38,314 nt of DNA from the NCBI GenBank assembly GCA_900316835.1, contig ONEL01000020.1:1-38314 (forward strand). The letters run 5' to 3'. Shown in pieces: positions 32,087 through 38,314 of this stretch. The notes beneath the pieces were generated by a model. It worked only from the letters and a program-made list of their open reading frames with translations. It searched no databases and had not been told where the DNA came from. This stretch comes from an uncultured Prevotellaceae bacterium. Its GTDB lineage: Bacteria > Bacteroidota > Bacteroidia > Bacteroidales > Muribaculaceae. The position numbers were made by a program, and so were the translations under genes. How positions within the stretch are numbered: position 1 is the first letter of the stretch; each line of letters starts with the position of its first letter.

Positions 32087-34060
32087 ATGAGAAACAAATT
32101 AGAGCGCTTAAATCAGCAACCGGCATGGGTGATGATTGTCAATTTCTTTATGGTAATGATCATTTACATGCTGTCGAGGTGGTTCTTTTATTACATGAAT
32201 AGAGGAACATTTCAGGATGTTACCTTTAGCGAGATGATGACAATTTCGTGGGGTGGCTTGCGCTTTGACTTGTGCGCGTTGTGTTATCTTAACGCATTGT
32301 GCGTCTTGATGCAGTTTGTGCCTTTGAAACTCCGTCACACAGTGAAATATCAGCGCATTGTGAAGATACTCTTTCTAATATTCAACGCGTTGGGAATCGC
32401 CGTTAATGCCGCCGATATCGTTTATTTTGAATTTGGTGGGCGTCGCACTTCGTTCACCATCTTCTCTGAGTTTGGCGGTGAGAGCAATTTGGGTAAAATA
32501 TTCCTTGACAGCATGACTGGGCATTGGCAAGTGTGGCTCTTTGGCATTGTCATGATAGTGGCGATGGTTTTTCTTTATTTCAACCCTATAAAGAAGGACC
32601 GAGCTCCTGAGTCTTTCCCATCGGCGAGGCGCTACTATTTGGTGCACTCTATAATATTTTTGATAACATTGGTTTTAACCATTGCTGGCATGCGTGGGGG
32701 ATTGTCGTTGAAGATGCACCCCTTGCGCCAAGATTCGGCCGAGCTCTATTGCAAGCGTCCACACGAGGCGGCGATAGTTCTTAACACGCCATTCACTCTC
32801 ATCACCACCATGCACAAGAGTGGATACAAAAATCCGCAATTCTTTAAAGATGATGAACTGGATTCTATTTTCAATCCCATTAGGAACCAGCATCCCAGTG
32901 GGGGACAGATGCGAAAGCTCAATGTGGTGGTGTTCTTGATGGAGAGTTTCTCGATGGAGTTTACTGGTTTTTATAATCAAGACAGGGATGGAGGAAAATA
33001 TCAGGGCTACACTCCCTTCCTCGACTCGCTGTTGAGAAAGAGCTATAGTTTCCAGTATAGCTTTGCCAACGGCATGCGCTCGGTCGACTGCATGCCGGCA
33101 GCATTTGCCGGAATACCGCGCTATATCGACCCGTTTTGTTATTATGTCTACTCTAACAATACCCTGCAGGGGCTGCCACAGATGCTTAGTGAAGAGGGCT
33201 ATACTACACAGTTTTTCCATGGCGCGCCTAACACCACACTGGGGTTCAAGAGTTTTACTAATTTGATTGGTTTTGAGCGCTACTACGGCATGGATGAGTA
33301 TCCTAGCAAGCAAGACTTTGATGGCACGTGGGCAATATATGACGAACCTTATCTCCAGTACTTTGCCCAGAAGACCTGTGAGATTGCCAAGCAAGGCAAG
33401 CCGTTTTTCCTAACGGTGTTCACCGCTTCCAGCCACGAGCCATTCAGTATACCTCCACAACACAAGCAACGTTTCACTCGTGGCGACATTCCCATGCATC
33501 GTTCCATTAGCTATGCCGACTATTCAATAAAGCGATTTTTTGAAAAAATAAAGGATGAGCCGTGGCTTGATAATACTATTTTTGTGTTTACCGCCGACCA
33601 TTGTGGTGTTAGTTATCGCGATGATTATAACAACGAGATGGGACGTTTCTTGATTCCCATTTTCTTCTACACTCCAGGGGGGCAACTACCTGTAAAATGT
33701 GACTCAACACGCTTGATGCAACAAATCGATATCACTCCTACATTGCTGGCATTGCTCAACTATCAAAAACCATTTTTCTCATTCGGAAAAGATGCGCTCG
33801 ACACAAGCCAGTCGTTCATTAACTATGTCTTTAACGACCGCAATGGAGCCTCGATGTATTATCTCGACGATTTAATGATTGAATATCAAGGAAATAAGCT
33901 TTATGGAATATTTGATTATAAGCACGATTTCTCACTCAAGAATAACTTGATTGCGCGCAAGAGTCAGTACCCACGAGTGCCATTCATGGAGCGACAAATG
34001 CGTGCCATCTTGCAGCAATATATCACTAGAATGAAAGATAACGAGCTCACGGCAAAGTGA
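32087..34060 (+). CDS. LTA synthase-like membrane sulfatase-fold protein
   Basis: A 657-residue inner-membrane protein with about five N-terminal transmembrane helices (to about residue 210) and a periplasmic alkaline phosphatase/sulfatase domain. The metal site has E286 in FLMESFS and D504-H505 in FTADHCG. The nucleophile position is S332 in NGMRSVDC. Spacings (46 and 172) match LtaS of Staphylococcus (E255, T300, D475-H476), but Ser replaces Thr. Such enzymes transfer phosphoglycerol or phosphoethanolamine from phospholipids. In a Gram-negative, LPS-gene context a lipid or glycan phospho-decoration is the likely job; the acceptor is unknown. It is divergent from kdsA and convergent with waaA. 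Confidence 0.85.
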   Translation: MRNKLERLNQQPAWVMIVNFFMVMIIYMLSRWFFYYMNRGTFQDVTFSEMMTISWGGLRFDLCALCYLNALCVLMQFVPLKLRHTVKYQRIVKILFLIFNALGIAVNAADIVYFEFGGRRTSFTIFSEFGGESNLGKIFLDSMTGHWQVWLFGIVMIVAMVFLYFNPIKKDRAPESFPSARRYYLVHSIIFLITLVLTIAGMRGGLSLKMHPLRQDSAELYCKRPHEAAIVLNTPFTLITTMHKSGYKNPQFFKDDELDSIFNPIRNQHPSGGQMRKLNVVVFLMESFSMEFTGFYNQDRDGGKYQGYTPFLDSLLRKSYSFQYSFANGMRSVDCMPAAFAGIPRYIDPFCYYVYSNNTLQGLPQMLSEEGYTTQFFHGAPNTTLGFKSFTNLIGFERYYGMDEYPSKQDFDGTWAIYDEPYLQYFAQKTCEIAKQGKPFFLTVFTASSHEPFSIPPQHKQRFTRGDIPMHRSISYADYSIKRFFEKIKDEPWLDNTIFVFTADHCGVSYRDDYNNEMGRFLIPIFFYTPGGQLPVKCDSTRLMQQIDITPTLLALLNYQKPFFSFGKDALDTSQSFINYVFNDRNGASMYYLDDLMIEYQGNKLYGIFDYKHDFSLKNNLIARKSQYPRVPFMERQMRAILQQYITRMKDNELTAK

Positions 34061-34100
34061 TTATTGAGTAATTGCTCGAAATTGTTAGAACTAATTTGTG

Positions 34101-34132
34101 CTTAAAAACTTTAAACACTTTAGGCTTTTAAG
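34101..34132. terminator. Possible weak terminator, LtaS-like gene / waaA
   Basis: CTTAAAA (34101-34107) can pair with TTTTAAG (34126-34132), AT-only with an 18-nt loop, between converging genes. Weak; it is the only symmetric element in this spacer. Confidence 0.3.
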
Positions 34133-34171
34133 TTTCAATTTACTTATTCTTTATTTTGAGTCCATCTGGTG

Positions 34172-35407
34172 CTACAGGTCATTAAACAAGTCGTTGAAGA
34201 TGCGCCGGGTGGCTCCTGTGTGTGTGGTTATATAATGGCTTGCGGCATTGCCGGCGGTTTTTAATACGTCGTCATTGCTGAGCAATTTGTCAAGCACCGC
34301 GGTGCATTGTTGAGCGTCGCTTATTGCAAAGGCACCTCCACACGCATTGAGCTCTACAGCTTCACGAAACTTCTCGTGACGTGGCCCAAATAGCACTGGG
34401 ATGCCATAGACAGCGGCCTCGGGAACATTGTGGATTCCACTGCCAAAGCCACCTCCCACATAGGCTATTGTGCCGTAGCGGTAAAGCGACGATAGCAGTC
34501 CAAAACAGTCAATAATGATGCAGTCGAGCATTGAGGGGTCTTTGCCCTCAAGCTGAGTGTAGCGTGCCACAGGCCTAGTGATGCGCGACATCATCGCTTG
34601 CAAGCGATGCTCGTCAAACTCATGCGGTGCGATAATCATCTTCACCTCGGGGTGAGAGTTGAAGTAGGGGAGCACTATGTCCTCATCGGGCTCCCATGAG
34701 CTACCCATAACCAGCACATTCTTGCAACCATCCACCATTTGAGCAATGGCAGGAAACTGCTTGGCTTGAGCTTTGATTTGTAGCACTCGGTCGAGCCGCG
34801 TGTCGCCACACACCGTCACATTGTCGATGCCAATGCCGTGCAATAGCTTGCGAGAGTGCTCGTCTTGAACATAGAGGTGAGTGAAACAGCGCAACATCTT
34901 GCGGAACATGCCACCCCATGGCTTGAAAAAGCTCTGGCTCTCACGGAATATTGATGATATAATATAGGTGGGCACATGGCGCTCCTTGAGTTGCTCAAGG
35001 AAGTTGCCCCAAAACTCATACTTGACAAAGATTGCCATCTTGGGTTTCACCAAGTCGAGAAAGTCACGAGCCTGGCTAGCGGTGTCAAGTGGCATGTAGC
35101 ACACAGCATCAACCTTGTCATAGTTTTTGCGCACTTCATAGCCGCTTGGCGAGTAGAAAGTGAGCAAAATTTTGGCATTGGGTTGGTGTTCTCTAATCAT
35201 CTCAATCAGTGGCCTGCCTTGCTCAAACTCACCCAGCGATGAGGAATGAATCCAAATATAGCCGCCACTTGGGTCAAGGGTGTTCTTGAGGTAGCTGATT
35301 GCTCTTGATTGGCCTTGAACGGTGAGCCGAGCCTTGTGGTGCCATGGCGACGCAAGGCGCATGCCCAAGCCCGCCATTGTTATTCCTATATTATAAAATA
35401 AATTCAT
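34172..35407 (-). CDS. waaA: Kdo transferase WaaA (KdtA)
   Basis: WaaA transfers Kdo from CMP-Kdo to lipid IVA at the inner-membrane cytoplasmic face. The 411-residue GT30 protein has an N-terminal anchor region, IWIHSSSLGEFEQGRPL (with the base Glu in the SLGEFEQ motif), FVKYEFWGNFL, VMGSSWEPDE, and the C-terminal GT-B motif YVGGGFGSGIHNVPEAAVYGIPVLFGPRHEKF. Whether it adds one or two Kdo residues cannot be read. It lies 63 nt after the outer-membrane protein gene with no promoter visible, so probably the last gene of a gltX-OMP-waaA operon. The Kdo supply genes lie 3 to 6 kb away. Confidence 0.95.
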   Translation of the reverse strand: MNLFYNIGITMAGLGMRLASPWHHKARLTVQGQSRAISYLKNTLDPSGGYIWIHSSSLGEFEQGRPLIEMIREHQPNAKILLTFYSPSGYEVRKNYDKVDAVCYMPLDTASQARDFLDLVKPKMAIFVKYEFWGNFLEQLKERHVPTYIISSIFRESQSFFKPWGGMFRKMLRCFTHLYVQDEHSRKLLHGIGIDNVTVCGDTRLDRVLQIKAQAKQFPAIAQMVDGCKNVLVMGSSWEPDEDIVLPYFNSHPEVKMIIAPHEFDEHRLQAMMSRITRPVARYTQLEGKDPSMLDCIIIDCFGLLSSLYRYGTIAYVGGGFGSGIHNVPEAAVYGIPVLFGPRHEKFREAVELNACGGAFAISDAQQCTAVLDKLLSNDDVLKTAGNAASHYITTHTGATRRIFNDLFNDL

Positions 35408-35470
35408 TGTCTGTTTTTACATAGTGTTATCCTATTTCAGATGGCTCAAGTTTTTAGTCTTAAGTCTAAT

Positions 35471-36568
35471 TTAGAATTGCGATTGCAGTGCAATGCCGTT
35501 AGTACCTTTCTTGTGCTTCTTGTGAAGATTCCACAGGTTGCGATCGAGATAGAACCGCACTGCCAGTTGTTGCCAAAAGGCCGTTGTCTTGTCGGTGGCA
35601 TGAAATGTGAATCGTGCTTCAAGGTTCAAGAAGTCGCGGCTGAAAATTGTGGCAACCAGGTCGGTCCGGCTGTAGAATTTGTTGTGGTAATACTGATCGC
35701 CTTGATAGAGGAGGGAACCATATTTTTCATATAAAGGCATTTGTCGCTTGCCGGCATAGATGTTCTCGATTAACGATAGCCAGCGCCAGCTACCAGTGAG
35801 ATGCCCTATGAAGCCTGCCTGAGTGTGCCACTTGCTGCTTTCTATGCGGTCGCGATCAAGCGTCAATAGCATTCCTGCCCATGCGCTTATCTTGCCGTTA
35901 TGCCAGTGGTGTGTGAACCCCAGTTGTGGGCTGAGCACAACGTTATCAACAACTCCTTCGTTCTCCAACGGATTTTTGTAACTCTTTGCCAAGTGGTTGT
36001 ATCTAAGGATGGCTGAGGCGCTTAGGTGATTGTAGCCCTTGGTCGTGCGCCAGCCCACTTGAGCTGTTGCATCAAACGCTTCTCGCTTATAGTTGGTGCG
36101 GAATTGACGCCAGTCAAACCATGAGTAAAGCCAGAAGTGTGGCTTCTGGATGTTTATAACAGTACCCTTTATGTTGGGTTGAATATAATTGATTGAATCG
36201 CTTCGCAAGAAGAGTGCGATGTTGTTGTTCAATTCATTAGGAATAACTCCAAACTTGAATTCATAACCCTTCCTCGAGTCTTTGTAATGGTAGTGGAGTG
36301 CAGGTAGCACTTTGTATTCGGCAAGGTTGTCAATCATGGGCTGATACCATGTCACACCACCCATGATGCTATGTCGCCCATGATCCATCGACACTCCAAT
36401 TTGAGGCGTGATGCGAGTGAAAATAAACGTTTGGGCAGGTGTTTCGTTGTTGCCTCCTTCGCGGTTATTAAGCACGGCATTCATGTCCACACTCCACTCC
36501 AGTTGTTGCGCACTTGTTGATAATGCGCAAACTCCGGAAATCAATATGAAAAACAGTTTTTTAAGCAT
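35471..36568 (-). CDS. Predicted outer-membrane beta-barrel protein, unknown
   Basis: A 365-residue protein with a signal peptide (KKLFFILISGVCALSTSAQ, cleavage before QLEW). The mature part is rich in alternating aromatic strands (HSIMGGVTWYQPM, YEFKFGVIP, HFWLYSWFDWRQF, FDATAQVGWRT, LSASAILRYNHLA, ISAWAGMLLTLD, LEARFTFHA, LAVRFYLDRN), which suggests a barrel of roughly 16 strands. It ends in a basic patch and a terminal Phe. I do not recognise a named family. It starts 3 nt after the gltX stop, so it is translated from the gltX transcript, and precedes waaA, which hints at an envelope role without defining it. Confidence 0.7.
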   Translation of the reverse strand: MLKKLFFILISGVCALSTSAQQLEWSVDMNAVLNNREGGNNETPAQTFIFTRITPQIGVSMDHGRHSIMGGVTWYQPMIDNLAEYKVLPALHYHYKDSRKGYEFKFGVIPNELNNNIALFLRSDSINYIQPNIKGTVINIQKPHFWLYSWFDWRQFRTNYKREAFDATAQVGWRTTKGYNHLSASAILRYNHLAKSYKNPLENEGVVDNVVLSPQLGFTHHWHNGKISAWAGMLLTLDRDRIESSKWHTQAGFIGHLTGSWRWLSLIENIYAGKRQMPLYEKYGSLLYQGDQYYHNKFYSRTDLVATIFSRDFLNLEARFTFHATDKTTAFWQQLAVRFYLDRNLWNLHKKHKKGTNGIALQSQF

Positions 36569-36571
36569 GAA

Positions 36572-38107
36572 TTATTCAACCACTGGTTTGATGTTTTCAA
36601 TGCCACGCTCAATGCGGGAGATAATCTCTTCCTTGCCCATTAGCTCGGCAATGTCAAACATGTGAGGACCCTTGCATTCTCCCACAACAGTGAGGCGGAA
36701 GGCGTTCATCACGTTGCCCATGTGCAGCTCGTTGTCCTTAATCCAGCCAAGAACAATTTCCTCGGCATGGGCGCTGCTCATGTCGTCAATGCCTTTAATT
36801 ACTTCAATGAGGCGACGCATGGTCTCAGGTGTGTCTTCTTTCCAGCGCTTCTTGATGTCCTTGGGGGCATACTCGGTGGGTGCCTGGAAGAAGAACTTGG
36901 CATTGTCCCAAATGTCGCCCACAAAGCTGATGCGGCTCTTAATCATGCCCACAGCGCGAGTGATGTAGTCGTCGCTCAGTTGCGAGGCATCAACGCCATG
37001 CTTTGCGAGCTCGGGCTTGAAGAGTTGCGCCAGAGCGTTGTCCTCCATGTTGATAAGATACTCATGGTTGAACCACTTGCCTTTCTCAAAGTCGAATTTT
37101 GCGCCTTTCTTAGAGCAATGATCAAATGAGAACTCCTTGATAAGGTCAGCCATTGTGAACATCTCGCGGTCGTCGCCGGGATTCCACCCTAACAATGCCA
37201 GGAAGTTAACCACTGCCTGTGGAAGGTAACCACGCTCGCGATAACCACTGCTAATGTCGCCACTCACTGGGTCGTGCCACTCGAGTGGGAACACGGGGAA
37301 GCCCAGGCGGTCGCCGTCGCGCTTGCTGAGCTTGCCCTTGCCGTCGGGCTTGAGCAGCAGTGGCAGGTGAACAAACTGTGGCATAGTGTCCTTCCAGCCC
37401 AGTGCCTCATAAAGGAGTACATGTAGTGGTGCGCTAGGTAACCACTCTTCGCCACGAATCACATGGCTCACCTCCATCAAGTGGTCGTCAACAATGTTGG
37501 CAAGGTGATAGGTGGGGAGGTCGTCGGCGCTCTTGTATAGAACCTTGTCGTCAACTACCGAACTGTTTACAGTTACTTCGCCACGAATCAAGTCGTTAAC
37601 CTTAACCTCACGGTTTGGCTCAATGAGAATGCGAACAACATATTTCTCGCCGTTGGCAATGAGTTTGTCAACTTCTTCTTTGCTCATGGTTAGTGAGTTG
37701 CGCATCATGCCACGGGTCGTGGCATCATATTGGAAATTGGCAATTTCCTTGCGCTTGGCGTCAAGCTCCTCGGGGGTGTCAAAGGCAATATATGCCTTGC
37801 CGTCGTCAAGAAGTTGATTGACATACTTGCGGTAAATGTCGCGACGCTCGCTCTGCTTGTAAGGGCCATAGTTGCCACCTTCGCGCACTCCCTCGTCAAT
37901 CTCAATGCCTAGCCATTGCAACGCTTCGTTGATGTAATCCTCGGCACCAGGCACAAAGCGGGTGCTGTCGGTGTCTTCAATGCGAAGTATCATTGTGCCA
38001 CCATGCTGGCGAGCAAAGAGGTAGTTATAGAGTGCTGTTCTCACACCGCCTATGTGTAGCGGGCCTGTGGGGGATGGGGCAAAGCGTACCCTTACTTTTT
38101 GTTCCAT
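36572..38107 (-). CDS. gltX: Glutamyl-tRNA synthetase GltX
   Basis: This class I synthetase charges tRNA-Glu. The 511-residue protein has the HIGH-like motif [13 protein letters not shown] near the N-terminus, [11 protein letters not shown], the tRNA/active-site region [12 protein letters not shown], and the KMSKS-like motif KLSKRDG, followed by a helical anticodon-binding domain. The start at 38107 ([13 protein letters not shown]) is fixed by the conserved N-terminus and by the -7 box at 38151; the longer in-frame start would lie in the promoter. It is first in a gltX-OMP-waaA operon. Confidence 0.97.
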   Translation of the reverse strand: MEQKVRVRFAPSPTGPLHIGGVRTALYNYLFARQHGGTMILRIEDTDSTRFVPGAEDYINEALQWLGIEIDEGVREGGNYGPYKQSERRDIYRKYVNQLLDDGKAYIAFDTPEELDAKRKEIANFQYDATTRGMMRNSLTMSKEEVDKLIANGEKYVVRILIEPNREVKVNDLIRGEVTVNSSVVDDKVLYKSADDLPTYHLANIVDDHLMEVSHVIRGEEWLPSAPLHVLLYEALGWKDTMPQFVHLPLLLKPDGKGKLSKRDGDRLGFPVFPLEWHDPVSGDISSGYRERGYLPQAVVNFLALLGWNPGDDREMFTMADLIKEFSFDHCSKKGAKFDFEKGKWFNHEYLINMEDNALAQLFKPELAKHGVDASQLSDDYITRAVGMIKSRISFVGDIWDNAKFFFQAPTEYAPKDIKKRWKEDTPETMRRLIEVIKGIDDMSSAHAEEIVLGWIKDNELHMGNVMNAFRLTVVGECKGPHMFDIAELMGKEEIISRIERGIENIKPVVE

Positions 38108-38150
38108 TGTGTTATATAAAGTTTTTAAAGTGTTTTCTAAAAATCGACTG

Positions 38151-38158
38151 CAAAGGTA
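38151..38158 (-). promoter_or_regulatory. gltX operon promoter -7 box
   Basis: Minus strand TACCTTTG (plus CAAAGGTA). The leader to the ATG is about 38 nt. A -33 box is not evident. Confidence 0.65.
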
Positions 38159-38258
38159 CATATTTTAAAAATAATATACTACATTAATTGTTTCTTTTTC
38201 TCAGTTCGATAAACCCGTGAATTCTAATAGCAAGTGCGAAATTAGTCAAAATTATTGA

Positions 38259-38301
38259 TATTTTTGAAGAAACTTGATTTTGGTGTATCGAAATCAAGTT
38301 T
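38259..38301 (+). promoter_or_regulatory. Promoter directly followed by a hairpin at window edge
   Basis: TATTTTTG (38259-38266) fits the -7 box for a plus-strand gene beyond the right edge. Starting four bases later, AAACTTGATTT (38270-38280) pairs perfectly with AAATCAAGTTT (38291-38301), then a T run (to 38305). The predicted RNA would therefore begin with a terminator-like stem. The downstream gene is outside the window. Confidence 0.5.
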
Positions 38302-38314
38302 TTTTCTTGGCCTC

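Overview
The window is a 38.3 kb stretch of ordinary chromosome from a Bacteroidales bacterium, possibly a Muribaculaceae/Prevotella-like gut member (the family is a guess). The evidence is as follows. At least 18 promoters carry the Bacteroidetes -7 box TAnnTTTG, often with a TTTG/ATTG -33 box 18-21 nt upstream. Shine-Dalgarno sites are essentially absent. The gene content is also typical: the Bacteroidetes-type omega subunit next to bamD, a DUF5106 protein, a serine palmitoyltransferase, a GT3-type glycogen synthase beside a DUF3417-type glucan phosphorylase, and many outer-membrane proteins. I see no rRNA, tRNA, CRISPR array, prophage, transposase or plasmid gene.

Layout. 318-2305: rsgA converges on murI. 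2623-9322 (minus): a HerA-like ATPase, then dnaG-mutS2. 9484-14382 (plus): a small TPR protein, then glycogen synthase and alpha-glucan phosphorylase, a compact glycogen synthesis/breakdown unit. 14493-18476 (minus): uvrB and a YgiQ-type radical SAM gene. 18739-21505 (plus): serine palmitoyltransferase and tilS. 21484-23015: a periplasmic DUF5106 thioredoxin-like protein and a divergent unknown exported or membrane-anchored protein. 23124-25155 (minus): serC-serA for serine, the amino acid that serine palmitoyltransferase consumes. 25558-27540 (plus): gdhA and a small beta-barrel protein. 27699-28903 (minus): bamD-rpoZ. 29096-31957 (minus): kdsA-manA-alsE-like-kdsC with 4-nt overlaps, devoted to Kdo and sugar-phosphate supply. 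32087-34060 (plus): an LtaS-type membrane sulfatase-fold enzyme. 34172-38107 (minus): gltX, an unknown outer-membrane protein, and waaA. The right third is therefore rich in envelope/LPS genes, and Kdo synthesis (kdsA, kdsC) and Kdo transfer (waaA) lie close together.

The most unusual content is intergenic. A promoter-bearing palindromic repeat occurs in two near-identical copies (about 2327-2499 and 7486-7661), with perfect 26-28 bp arms and tandem GC-TAC-GC mini-hairpins. Its outer edge supplies the TACCTTTG promoter of murI and dnaG, and a decayed relative precedes rsgA. A second hairpin family lies at 9802-10001. A 194-bp MITE-like element (19940-20133) sits between the serine palmitoyltransferase stop codon and its terminator. 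A conserved motif, AAATTAAACAGATTAAT, follows the stop codons of rsgA, mutS2 and the HerA-like gene, always in gene orientation. Two genes place the ATG exactly four bases after the -7 box, which predicts leaderless mRNAs. I did not find a convincing new multi-gene system. The repeat families are the best candidates for something undescribed.
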